Made by a program: the position numbers and the translations under genes
The notes under the pieces: model-generated
What the model was told of the DNA's origin: nothing
What the model saw: only the letters and a program-made list of their open reading frames with translations
Databases searched by the model: none
Shown here: positions 18,159 to 26,703 of the stretch, piece by piece
Numbering within the stretch: position 1 is the first letter of the stretch
Layout of the letters: every line of letters begins with the position of its first letter
Assembly: GCA_944320595.1 (NCBI GenBank)
Contig: CALUIB010000003.1
Span: 1-64,000 of the forward strand
Reading direction: 5' to 3'
DNA from: an uncultured Muribaculaceae bacterium
GTDB taxonomy: Bacteria; Bacteroidota; Bacteroidia; Bacteroidales; Muribaculaceae
Length of the DNA: 64,000 bases

Positions 18159-20501
18159 ATGACAACTATCGACATTGCAGCAGGCGCATTTGCCAACTGC
18201 ACGGGAATCATCGACATGGGCGGTGGAAACAGTACGCAGCAACACACCGAAACCACCGCCCCCGACAGCACAGCCGGACAAGACGCGTCGTTCCAAACCA
18301 ACAGCCTGATTAGCGACCTGGCTCTGCTGCTTGTGGTGGGCGCCGTGGCTGCCATCATATTCAAGAAACTGAAACAGCCTGTGGTGCTGGGCTACATCGT
18401 GGCCGGATTTCTCGTGGGGCCACACTTCAATTTCTTCCCTACTATAGCCAACGAGGCCAACATCGACTTTTGGGCGCAAATAGGCATCGTGGCACTGCTG
18501 TTCTCGCTGGGGCTTGAATTCAGTTTCAAGAAACTGCTCAACGTGGGAGGTTCGGCCGTGGTCACGGCTCTGATAATAGTGGTGTGCATGATGGGCATCG
18601 GACTCGCCGTGGGGCATTTGCTGGGATTTGCATTCATCGACTCCCTATTCCTTGGGGCGATGCTGTCGATGTCGTCAACCACTATAATCATCAAGGCATT
18701 CACCGACTTGGGCATACGCCAACACAAGTTCACCGCCCATGTGTTTGCCGTACTTGTGTGTGAAGACCTATTTGCCGTGGTGATGATGGTGATACTGTCG
18801 TCGATAGCCATCAACAACAGCGTGGCAGGCGAGGAAATGCTCATGAGCATACTGAAACTCGTATTCTTCCTCGTAATTACATTCACGGTGGGCGTATTCG
18901 TAATACCCACATTCTTCAACTACTTCCGCAAGTTCATAACCGACGAGCTGCTGCTGGTCACCGCCATGGGGCTGTGTATGCTCGCCGCCGTGTTCTCGGT
19001 GTTCTCGGGCTTTTCGCTTGCGCTTGGCGCATTCCTCATGGGAGCCATCCTGGCCGGCACCTGCGAGGCCGAACATATCGAGAAAGTGGTGACACCAGTC
19101 AAAGACCTGTTCGGGGCCGTATTCTTCATTTCGGTGGGCATGATGGTAGATCCTGCGATAATAGGCGAATATGCGGGTATCATACTGCTGCTTTCGGTAG
19201 TGGTGATAGTGGGAATGACAGTATTCGGCACCATAGGCTCGCTCGTGGCCGGGCAAGACTTGAAGACCTCAATGGAGACGGGTTTCAGCCTCACACAAAT
19301 AGGCGAATTTGCCTTCATCATAGCATCGTTGGGCATGTCGCTCGGCGTACTTAACGACTACATCTACCCCATCGTGGTAGCCGTGTCGGTACTAACCACA
19401 TTCGGCACTCCATATTTCATAAAGATGGCCGAACCTGCCTACGGGTTTGTGTCTCGACACCTGCCACAAAGGCTGCAATTCTTAATAGAGCGATACAGCA
19501 CCACCGAGGGGCAGCTAACCGAGGGGCAGGCACTGTGGCGCGGCATCGTCCGCCGCAGCATGTGGCGCATATTGCTTTACACCGTCATTTCCATAGCCAT
19601 AATACTGGTTTCGGAGCTATACTTCATGCCGCTCATGGAGGAGATACTGGGCGACAGTTGGGGGCAGCTCGTGGCTGTGATAGCCACACTTGTCGCACTT
19701 TCACCTTTCCTGCTCGCACTTGCCGTGACCGGCGTGAAACGCTCGGAACGGGAGAAACTCATGGAACAAGGCAACAAGACCTCGCTACCGCTTGTACTCA
19801 TCATCATCGTCAGGCTCGTTGTGGCATCGGCATTGCTCATAGGCTACCTGGGACACATCTTCTCGACAGGCGTGGCCATCGCCCTTGGAGTAGTGGTATT
19901 CCTTGTCATCATCATATTCTTCTCCAACAAGGTGAAACGCAGCATGAACGACATAGAAAAACAGTTCATGAAGAACCTCAACGAGCGTGAGCTGCGGCGC
20001 AGCGGCCGCGATGCAGTGCTTGTGTCAGACTTGCACGTGGCACGCATGACCGTGGGCTACGGCTGCCCATTCGTGGGCGAACGCTTACGGAATGCCGACA
20101 TACGCCGCCGTTACGGGGTGAACATCGTGGGCATACAACGAGGCGAGCAGCACTTCGCCATTCCTACCGCCGATATGCGGATATTTCCGGGCGACATCCT
20201 GGGCGTTGTCGGCACCGACAGCCAAATACAAGCATTGCTGCCAATCGTGGAAAAGGCAAGCCCGGTGGAAGCAACTTCGGGCGACAAGGAAATAAACTTG
20301 GTACACTTTGAAATAGGCGACAATTCGCCCCTCATTGGGCAAACCACCGCCTCGGTGCGCCTGCGCGACGACTACTCGGCACTGCTTGTGGCCATACAAC
20401 GCGGCACAGAATACATCAAGCCCGACGGAGCCGTGCCATTCTGCGCCCACGACGTGCTGTGGATGGTGGGCGACACCGACAAAATAAAAACACTAAAATA
20501 A
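18159..20501 (+). CDS. CPA2-type cation/proton antiporter with two RCK_C domains
   Basis: A 780-residue protein. Residues ~48-440 are the Na+/H+ exchanger core (PVVLGYIVAGFLVGPH, FSLGLEFSFKKL, SMSSTTIIIKAFTDLGI, TQIGEFAFIIASLGMSLG). Residues ~470-610 add further membrane helices not found in the minimal antiporter. The C-terminus has two TrkA_C/RCK_C-like ligand domains at about 640-710 and 720-778. KefB/KefC-like proteins exchange K+ or Na+ for protons at the inner membrane; the RCK_C domains suggest gating by a cytoplasmic ligand. No Rossmann RCK_N domain is visible. It follows mgtC closely. Confidence 0.92.
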   Translation: MTTIDIAAGAFANCTGIIDMGGGNSTQQHTETTAPDSTAGQDASFQTNSLISDLALLLVVGAVAAIIFKKLKQPVVLGYIVAGFLVGPHFNFFPTIANEANIDFWAQIGIVALLFSLGLEFSFKKLLNVGGSAVVTALIIVVCMMGIGLAVGHLLGFAFIDSLFLGAMLSMSSTTIIIKAFTDLGIRQHKFTAHVFAVLVCEDLFAVVMMVILSSIAINNSVAGEEMLMSILKLVFFLVITFTVGVFVIPTFFNYFRKFITDELLLVTAMGLCMLAAVFSVFSGFSLALGAFLMGAILAGTCEAEHIEKVVTPVKDLFGAVFFISVGMMVDPAIIGEYAGIILLLSVVVIVGMTVFGTIGSLVAGQDLKTSMETGFSLTQIGEFAFIIASLGMSLGVLNDYIYPIVVAVSVLTTFGTPYFIKMAEPAYGFVSRHLPQRLQFLIERYSTTEGQLTEGQALWRGIVRRSMWRILLYTVISIAIILVSELYFMPLMEEILGDSWGQLVAVIATLVALSPFLLALAVTGVKRSEREKLMEQGNKTSLPLVLIIIVRLVVASALLIGYLGHIFSTGVAIALGVVVFLVIIIFFSNKVKRSMNDIEKQFMKNLNERELRRSGRDAVLVSDLHVARMTVGYGCPFVGERLRNADIRRRYGVNIVGIQRGEQHFAIPTADMRIFPGDILGVVGTDSQIQALLPIVEKASPVEATSGDKEINLVHFEIGDNSPLIGQTTASVRLRDDYSALLVAIQRGTEYIKPDGAVPFCAHDVLWMVGDTDKIKTLK

Positions 20502-20544
20502 CAGGCAATCCATAAGTGTATTTAGATTTCATACTACAATATTT

Positions 20545-21381
20545 GTGGAAACGAATGACGAAACCATACATACCAATCAGGACAATGAAGTTCCTGCCGC
20601 ACAGCCCAAGCCGCGGCGCAAGCGCATAACAGCAAAGCAGAAACGGGAACGGCGGCAACGCCGCCGATTGATTATAGCATCGGCGTGTGCCGCAGTGTGC
20701 CTGCTGTTGATTGCCGGCGGGCTGGCTTATGTTTCGCGACGGATGCAACGTCCAAATATCGTAGTGCACAAAAGAGAATACCCCATAAGCGGCATCGACA
20801 TTTCAAGCCACAACGGCACCATCGACTTCAGCCGCGTGGCCGCCGACAGCATAACTTTCGTGTATATAAAGGCATCGGAAGGTGCCGATTTCCGCGACCG
20901 CCGTTTCAGCGCAAATTGCGACAGCGCGGCCAAAGCCGGGCTGAAGGTGGGGGCTTACCATTTTTTCCGCAAAAACGGGAACGGCACGCTGCAAGCAGCC
21001 AATTTCCTCGATGCCGTAGCAGGGAAGATGCTCGACTTGCCTCTTGCCATCGACGTGGAAGACTGGGGCAACGAAGATGCCGAAAGCGAGGCTGTGGTAC
21101 GCACCAATTTGCAAGAAATGGTAACAGCACTACAAAAACGCGGCTGCCGAGTGATGATATACACTAACAAAGACGGACACCGCAGCTACATACGCGACCA
21201 GTTCTCGCACCTCGACCTGTGGCTGTGCACATTCAAGCACCCACGCAAGGTTTCGGGCTACGACTGGACTATGCTGCAATACAGCCACTGGGGCAACGTG
21301 GCAGGCGTGGACGGAGAGGTTGACCTTAACGTATTCAACGGCGACAGCCTGCAATGGGAGGCCTGGCTGCGTCATCGATGA
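20545..21381 (+). CDS. GH25 lysozyme-like membrane-anchored muramidase
   Basis: A 278-residue protein starting at GTG (20545); no in-frame ATG exists before the membrane helix. A basic cytoplasmic N-terminus (RRKRITAKQKRERRQRRR) precedes a single membrane helix at about 42-63, so the catalytic domain faces the periplasm. The GH25 fold starts at ISGIDISSHNG with Asp85, and has the catalytic pair Asp170/Glu172 in AIDVEDWG and the terminal DLNVFNGD. GH25 enzymes cut the MurNAc-GlcNAc bond of peptidoglycan. It is close behind the antiporter gene without a clear terminator between them. Confidence 0.9.
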   Translation: METNDETIHTNQDNEVPAAQPKPRRKRITAKQKRERRQRRRLIIASACAAVCLLLIAGGLAYVSRRMQRPNIVVHKREYPISGIDISSHNGTIDFSRVAADSITFVYIKASEGADFRDRRFSANCDSAAKAGLKVGAYHFFRKNGNGTLQAANFLDAVAGKMLDLPLAIDVEDWGNEDAESEAVVRTNLQEMVTALQKRGCRVMIYTNKDGHRSYIRDQFSHLDLWLCTFKHPRKVSGYDWTMLQYSHWGNVAGVDGEVDLNVFNGDSLQWEAWLRHR

Positions 21382-21421
21382 ATGGTCCTCGCAAAATAAC
21401 TTGACAAGATTTAACGCTTAA

Positions 21422-21453
21422 TTTGCATTTGCACAATCATTGCACTAATTTTG
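21422..21453 (+). promoter_or_regulatory. Promoter of the DUF3078 gene
   Basis: TTTG (21422-21425), a 20-base spacer and TAATTTTG (21446-21453) are a full consensus match. Confidence 0.75.
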
Positions 21454-21485
21454 CAAATCCATCAAAATAACAGGACAACTATTTT

Positions 21486-23003
21486 ATGCGTACAATAAGT
21501 TTTCTCATAATATTTTCCATTATCACGGGCTATGCGCTGCTATCGTTCGCGCAAAATGAAAGCATGGCCAACGACAGCATCCCGACAGTGGTAGCGCAAT
21601 ATGACACAGACAGCACCGAAATAATTGAAAGCGAGGCCGTCGATTCGGCATACCACCACGTGATGGACAGCCTGCTGCGTGCCGACCGTCTGCAACGCGA
21701 CAGCATAGCTCGTGCCGATAGCATAGCTCGCGCCGACAGCCTGCGAGCCGAAATGCGCAAACGCCGCAAACCCGAAATAAAAATTATCACAGTCACGCTC
21801 GGCGACAGCTCGACAATCAATTTCGACTCCATACAACTACAGCCGAGCCTCATGTTCATGCCACTCGTGTTTGAACGGCAAGAGATGTTCAACGACAGCA
21901 TAACCTATAGTGCCGACAGCCTTGGCATCAACAAGATGGGTTTTGACTACGACACTCGTTTCATCGACCAGCTGCGGCGGAAGACATACGACGAACGCCG
22001 CCTGCGCTACAGCACCATGCTCTACAACCCCGAGATAGTGCAGTACAATCTTGAAAGCCTGCCAGAGCCACCCAAGCAATATGAAATAGCGGCCGACCCT
22101 TCGACAAGGAAACTAAAGATGGAGGAAACCGACACCGACCCACTGGCAGCCGAAATCATAGAAGAACTTGATGTACCAGTAATAAAAATGCGAAACTGGA
22201 TACATACAATCGATGCATCGCTACAGTTCTCGCAGGCGTTTATCTCCGACAACTGGTACCAAGGCGGCAATAACAACCTAAACATACTTGGGAATTTCCT
22301 GTGGAACGTGGCTCTAAACCAGAATGCCCACCCCAACCTGCTGTTCGATAACACCATCCAATATAAAATAGGTCTGAGTTCGGCTCCGCAAGATTCAGTA
22401 CGGAACTACAGCATCAGCGAAGACCTGTTGCAGATAAACACCAAATTCGGCTACAAGGCCATACGCAACTGGTATTACTCGGCTACAATGCAGTTCAAGA
22501 CACAGATTTTCAACAATTACGTGGCTAATACCAATGACCTTAGCGCATCATTCCTCACGCCAGGTGAATTGAACCTCGGTCTCGGTATGACATACGGCAC
22601 CAAGAGCAAGAACGGGTATGTAACACTCGACCTGTCGATTTCACCGCTGTCATACAACTTGAAAATATGCCGCGAAAACGACCGTGTTGACCCCACTACG
22701 ATGGGTGTCGATGCAGGCCATCATGTGAAAGGCGACCTCGGTTCGAATGTCGAGGCAAAACTCTCATGGGCCATAACGCCATCGATTAGCTGGACTTCGC
22801 GCATCTACACATTCACCAACTACGATTATGTGCAAGGCGATTGGGAAAATACCTTCAACTTCTCAATCAACAAATACCTCTCCACGCAGCTTTACTTGCA
22901 CCTGCGTTTCGACGACTCGGCAGAAACCATATCCGACTGGGGATATTGGCAGATGAAAGAAATATTGAGTTTCGGACTTAAATACAGGTTTGCAATGAAC
23001 TAA
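21486..23003 (+). CDS. DUF3078 outer membrane protein
   Basis: A 505-residue exported protein. The signal peptide covers about residues 1-22 (cleavage near SFAQ). A charged linker with a repeated DSIARA unit follows (about 72-88). The C-terminal ~270 residues, starting near WIHTIDASLQFSQAFISDNW, match DUF3078, a Bacteroidota outer membrane beta-barrel family recognised by the QGGNNN segment, and end with an aromatic residue pattern (SFGLKYRFAMN). The function of the family is unknown. It has its own promoter. Confidence 0.85.
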   Translation: MRTISFLIIFSIITGYALLSFAQNESMANDSIPTVVAQYDTDSTEIIESEAVDSAYHHVMDSLLRADRLQRDSIARADSIARADSLRAEMRKRRKPEIKIITVTLGDSSTINFDSIQLQPSLMFMPLVFERQEMFNDSITYSADSLGINKMGFDYDTRFIDQLRRKTYDERRLRYSTMLYNPEIVQYNLESLPEPPKQYEIAADPSTRKLKMEETDTDPLAAEIIEELDVPVIKMRNWIHTIDASLQFSQAFISDNWYQGGNNNLNILGNFLWNVALNQNAHPNLLFDNTIQYKIGLSSAPQDSVRNYSISEDLLQINTKFGYKAIRNWYYSATMQFKTQIFNNYVANTNDLSASFLTPGELNLGLGMTYGTKSKNGYVTLDLSISPLSYNLKICRENDRVDPTTMGVDAGHHVKGDLGSNVEAKLSWAITPSISWTSRIYTFTNYDYVQGDWENTFNFSINKYLSTQLYLHLRFDDSAETISDWGYWQMKEILSFGLKYRFAMN

Positions 23004-23049
23004 AAATTTTAGTGCCTTTGAACCAACGTCTTTTTGGCCAAACATTTTC

Positions 23050-23078
23050 TTGCAATTGGGGATAAATTATTATCTTTG
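23050..23078 (+). promoter_or_regulatory. Promoter of the Rpn-type nuclease gene
   Basis: TTG (23050-23052), an 18-base spacer and TATCTTTG (23071-23078) fit the consensus; transcription would start near 23086. Confidence 0.7.
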
Positions 23079-23088
23079 TGAGTGGTGG

Positions 23089-23122
23089 CTTGCTTGTGCC
23101 TGATTTTGCGAGCACAAGCAAG
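23089..23122 (+). repeat. Perfect 11-bp inverted repeat in the leader of the nuclease gene
   Basis: CTTGCTTGTGC (23089-23099) and GCACAAGCAAG (23112-23122) are exact complements around a 12-base loop. The hairpin would begin within a few bases of the transcript's 5' end. No T-run follows, so it is not a standard terminator. It could stabilise the mRNA or be a protein or recombination site. Confidence 0.7.
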
Positions 23123-23165
23123 GGCATCTTCGACAACACTTATTACTTAAAATAACAATACGGCT

Positions 23166-24101
23166 ATGGGAAATCTGATACGTTTCGACTGGGCCATGAA
23201 ACGGCTCCTGCGCGACAAAAGCAATTATGTGGTGCTTGAAGGGTTCCTCTCCACTCTCCTCGGGGAGGACTTGCACATCTGCCGTTTCCTTGAAAGCGAG
23301 TCCAACCAAAAAGACGCAACCGACAAATTCAACCGTGCCGATATTTTGGCCGAGGACACGAAGGGACGGCTGATAATAATCGAGGTACAGAACAACCGCG
23401 AACTCGATTACTTCCACCGTATGCTGTATGGAGTGTCGAAAACAGTCTCGGAGTATATCAACATAGGCGACGCTTACAACAAGGTGCGGAAGGTATATTC
23501 CATCAACATCGTGTATTTCGAGCTTGGGCAGGGGAGCGACTACGTGTACCACGGCAAGACCGTATTCCGAGGCTTGCACGACAACGACACCCTAAGGCTG
23601 TCGCTGAGGCAGCAGGAAGTGTTCAGCGGGAAATACGCAGGCGACATTTTCCCCGAATACTACGTCTTGAAAGTAAACGATTTCAACGACATGGCCAAGA
23701 CTCCTCTCGACGAATGGATTAAATTCCTGAAAACCGGTGAAATCGACGACACCGCCACTGCCAAGGGGCTGCCTGAGGCGAGGGAACGCCTCAGGGTGGA
23801 CGCAATGACCGTGGCCGAAAAACAAGCATACGACCGGGAAATGGAGGCTCTGCGCTATCAGCGCAGCGTGATACAGACCGGATGGATAGAAGGCCACGCC
23901 GAAGGCAAAGCTGAAGGTAGAGCCGAGGGCAGAGCTGAAGGTAAAGTTGAAGGCAAAGCTGAAGGCCTTGCCGAAGGTAGAGCTGAAGGTGAAATGAATG
24001 CCAAAATGGAAATGGCCAAGAAAATGAAAGACTCGGGAATGTCCGTTGATACAATAATTGCAATTACAGGACTTTCAGAGGCCGACGTGAACAGTCTGTG
24101 A
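23166..24101 (+). CDS. Rpn/PD-(D/E)XK nuclease family protein (putative transposase type)
   Basis: A 311-residue protein. The N-terminal ~230 residues are the Rpn/transposase-like PD-(D/E)XK domain common in Bacteroidales: FDWAMKRLLRDKSN at 8-21, a catalytic Asp in NRADILAED and the IIEVQNN core near 72. Known Rpn proteins are DNA endonucleases that promote recombination. The C-terminal part has a run of four-residue AEGx repeats (residues ~242-276) and a short helical tail. Many genomes carry several diverged copies. No terminal repeats or target duplications are evident here, so I treat it as a chromosomal gene. Confidence 0.85.
   Translation: MGNLIRFDWAMKRLLRDKSNYVVLEGFLSTLLGEDLHICRFLESESNQKDATDKFNRADILAEDTKGRLIIIEVQNNRELDYFHRMLYGVSKTVSEYINIGDAYNKVRKVYSINIVYFELGQGSDYVYHGKTVFRGLHDNDTLRLSLRQQEVFSGKYAGDIFPEYYVLKVNDFNDMAKTPLDEWIKFLKTGEIDDTATAKGLPEARERLRVDAMTVAEKQAYDREMEALRYQRSVIQTGWIEGHAEGKAEGRAEGRAEGKVEGKAEGLAEGRAEGEMNAKMEMAKKMKDSGMSVDTIIAITGLSEADVNSL
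23889..23990 (+). repeat. Tandem 12-bp repeats encoding EGxA units
   Basis: Eight full 12-base units (GAAGGCAAAGCT-like) encode EG-H/K/R/L-A. Loss or gain of units keeps the frame, so the linker length of the nuclease could vary between strains. Confidence 0.85.
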
Positions 24102-24111
24102 ATAAACGATT

Positions 24112-24738
24112 ATGCTGCGGACTATCTTGCTAACCTGCATTGCACTATTGCTGGCGACAACGGCAATAGCCAACGATGGCGGCAAATATTACGGCGATAA
24201 TCCGCCAAAGCAAGCGGATATATTACCAGGATATTCGCCCGAATCGGTTCGCGACCGCTTAGACGCAACACCACTGCAACCGATAGAAGGCATCTGGGAA
24301 TATCCCGACGAAATGATGACCGTAGTGGTGGAACGTTTTACATCACCGCAATTCTCACACAAGCTGAAGTATCGCATAGTGCTAATCGACAGCGAAGACT
24401 TGTCGCTGCTGCCTGGTACGGTAATCGGATATGTGGCCGAAAGTGCCGACAACAGCAAGTTTGAACTATGGCTTTACAGCGAGCAAGATGGCATCAACCT
24501 GCTTGGTCCTGGCAAGTGCGTAGCCACACTTAATGGCGATGGCACATCGCTAATCTTCAAGCGAAGCAGCCTCAAAACCCGTGTGCGATTCAATCTCACA
24601 CGGTTCTTGCCAAAACTATTCCGTTTCATATCGGTTTCTCCATACATCGACAAAGAAGAACTGCCTGTGGGATTCAGCAAAATATATCCGGCATTCGACG
24701 ACAACGAAAGCCTGCACCACGAGATACGTTACTTATGA
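24112..24738 (+). CDS. Exported hypothetical protein
   Basis: A 208-residue protein with a signal peptide (MLRTILLTCIALLLATTAIA, cleaved near residue 20). The mature part contains PIEGIWEYPDEMMTVVVER, which resembles lipocalin-like or small beta-sheet envelope proteins of Bacteroidales, but I cannot name a family. It lies 11 bases after the nuclease gene and overlaps the next gene by four bases, so it forms an operon with the next exported protein. A periplasmic location is expected. Confidence 0.7.
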   Translation: MLRTILLTCIALLLATTAIANDGGKYYGDNPPKQADILPGYSPESVRDRLDATPLQPIEGIWEYPDEMMTVVVERFTSPQFSHKLKYRIVLIDSEDLSLLPGTVIGYVAESADNSKFELWLYSEQDGINLLGPGKCVATLNGDGTSLIFKRSSLKTRVRFNLTRFLPKLFRFISVSPYIDKEELPVGFSKIYPAFDDNESLHHEIRYL

Positions 24739-25232
24739 AAACAGATTTGATACTGGCACTACTTTCAATAATTGTGGCAGCAACGCCCCAAGTTGCCGCA
24801 AAACGCACACTTGTGCCGCGCACAGGCAATATGGAACTTGTCACAGACAGCACTGTAGCCATGGCCGTTGCCGACACCACCGGGTTACCTCCATTCAATG
24901 AAAACGCCGTAACGCTGCGTGGATTCAACAAGAGAGCATCAGACAACTACGAAACTTTCTTTGTGCAAAACAACACTCGGCACCACATATCGGGCATAAC
25001 AGTGACGCTGCGCTATACCGACACCCACGGCACACTGCTGCACGAGCGCACACTGCACGTTCCTTGCGACCTGCAACCGGGCAAATCAAGGCAAGTGTCG
25101 GTAAACTCCTTCGACCGCCAGCATCTTTTCTATTACTACCTAAGCGGCAAGCCTCGAAAAAGCGCAACTCCATTCCAAGTATCAGCCCGGCTTATGGGGT
25201 ACGACATCCCCATCCGCCGCCCTACCCTATGA
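24735..25232 (+). CDS. Exported hypothetical protein
   Basis: A 165-residue protein with a signal peptide (about residues 1-22). The second half (about 75-155) reads like a beta-sandwich: VQNNTRHHISGITVTLRYTD followed by DLQPGKSRQVSVNSFD, a pattern seen in domains that describe loss of polar contacts in FxLYD-type or Ig-like folds. Its ATG overlaps the stop of the preceding gene (ATGA), so translation is coupled. Function unknown. Confidence 0.7.
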   Translation: MKTDLILALLSIIVAATPQVAAKRTLVPRTGNMELVTDSTVAMAVADTTGLPPFNENAVTLRGFNKRASDNYETFFVQNNTRHHISGITVTLRYTDTHGTLLHERTLHVPCDLQPGKSRQVSVNSFDRQHLFYYYLSGKPRKSATPFQVSARLMGYDIPIRRPTL

Positions 25233-25234
25233 CA

Positions 25235-25275
25235 CAAAAAAGGGTGCAGTTCAGAATTCCCCACACCCTTAATTA
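25235..25275 (-). terminator. Intrinsic terminator of the large minus-strand operon
   Basis: On the minus strand AAGGGTG ... CACCCTT (25264-25270 with 25240-25246) is followed by TTTT, just after the stop of the DUF5009 gene. Confidence 0.75.
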
Positions 25276-25293
25276 ATCAAGTCCAAACAATGG

Positions 25294-26703
25294 CTATGTG
25301 CGCCAGTACCACTTAATGCGTGTAAAGAACATAGTGACAAGTAGCGACAATGTGGTAAGCACCACACCTTGCAGGAATCCAAGCCACGGATTTGTTCCCA
25401 TTAACGCCATGAATGGAGCCAATACTCCACACATATTCAATATCGGCATCACAAGCAAGTCGCCTGCAACGTATGCTATCATGGGGTTCTGCCCCGACAT
25501 CACAAGGAAAGCCGTCGAACGGCGGCAACCAAAGTAGTCACAAACCACATGAAACGCCATCAATGCCATGCAGGCAAGCCCCGAGGTGACAAAAAAGTAA
25601 CTTATGGTGGCATAATCCTTCTTTATCCCTCCTTGATAAGGCTCGAAACATAAGCCTATGGCAAGCAATGCAGCACCAAGGCAAAACAAACGCATCCACA
25701 GCCATCCCGAGCCTCCTTGCCGCACCAACACGGCATACATGGCCGTGAGCAAAACGACATTTATCACCACATTAGCCTCAAGCCAACGGCTGTAAAGGCA
25801 CACCAAGTTGGCTACAATCACAGCCACAGCCAGCACAAGCACTGCCAGGGCACGCAACTTGCCAGGGCTTGCCTTTTCATTACCGTCACCATCCATACGC
25901 ATCCATTGCAACAGGTAATCGCCAGCAAGGCTGCCAGCAAGCACTATGAACAAGTATTTGAGATAATCAAACTTGTACAGCCACGGCAGAGGTGAAAAAT
26001 CAAACAGCACCTTAGTCCACGACCCTTCGACATCACCGCTCAGCATTATCCCCAGCAGAACCGCAAGCACTACAATCCTGGCAAGCCAATTGCCGATGGT
26101 GAACACATATACCACCGTGCCGAACAGAGCCATATTGGCAAGCAACAATATTATGACGTTGCTCGTATAAAGGCTGAACGGCCCGGCGGCAAAATCGGTT
26201 ACCGCAAGCATCACCGCAGCCACAGCGTATGCTCCAACCTTCACCGCAATGTGCACCCACCGCGGCAAAGCTCCTGGCAACCGCATGAACATGGGGAATA
26301 GCAATGCAAAGCATAATATTGCCAACATCCACGAGCGATAATCTTGTGGAGAACTCACCATGTAAGGGTAAAAATGCTGTATGAATATGGCAAAGAATGC
26401 CAATTGCAGGCAGCGCAGCACGGCATCCCACACAAGCCGCAAGCGGCTTTCCCCACGTTCAAGGCGTTTTCCCACCGAGAACGGGAATGCGGCACCCATT
26501 GCGAACAGGAAGAACGGGAACACAAGATCCACCCACGTCAATCCGGGAACAGCCGGATTAAACTCGTGGGTGGGAGGTGGTGTCTGCGCATGGTACATCC
26601 ACCCGGGCAAGATGCCGCCGGCAACAGTTGCCGACAGCACCATAGTCAGGATGGCATACCCACGCAGGGCGTCGAGCGAATATGCACGTTTACCAGTTGT
26701 CAT
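25294..26703 (-). CDS. DUF5009 multi-span membrane protein, acyltransferase-like
   Basis: A 469-residue protein with about 11-12 membrane helices. The N-terminus AYSLDALRGYAILTMVL is typical of the heparan-alpha-glucosaminide N-acetyltransferase/DUF5009 group. Members resemble HGSNAT, which moves an acetyl group across a membrane onto a terminal glucosamine, but activity in bacteria is inferred. It is the last gene of the polysaccharide operon and overlaps the preceding GHL10 gene by four bases. A role in acetylating an imported amino sugar is possible and fits the AGE epimerase upstream. Confidence 0.85.
   Translation of the reverse strand: MTTGKRAYSLDALRGYAILTMVLSATVAGGILPGWMYHAQTPPPTHEFNPAVPGLTWVDLVFPFFLFAMGAAFPFSVGKRLERGESRLRLVWDAVLRCLQLAFFAIFIQHFYPYMVSSPQDYRSWMLAILCFALLFPMFMRLPGALPRWVHIAVKVGAYAVAAVMLAVTDFAAGPFSLYTSNVIILLLANMALFGTVVYVFTIGNWLARIVVLAVLLGIMLSGDVEGSWTKVLFDFSPLPWLYKFDYLKYLFIVLAGSLAGDYLLQWMRMDGDGNEKASPGKLRALAVLVLAVAVIVANLVCLYSRWLEANVVINVVLLTAMYAVLVRQGGSGWLWMRLFCLGAALLAIGLCFEPYQGGIKKDYATISYFFVTSGLACMALMAFHVVCDYFGCRRSTAFLVMSGQNPMIAYVAGDLLVMPILNMCGVLAPFMALMGTNPWLGFLQGVVLTTLSLLVTMFFTRIKWYWRT

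Noticed and set aside
23166-24101. Insertion sequence built around the Rpn/transposase-like gene
   Set aside because: No terminal inverted repeats enclosing the gene and no target duplication are visible; the only inverted repeat is in its leader.
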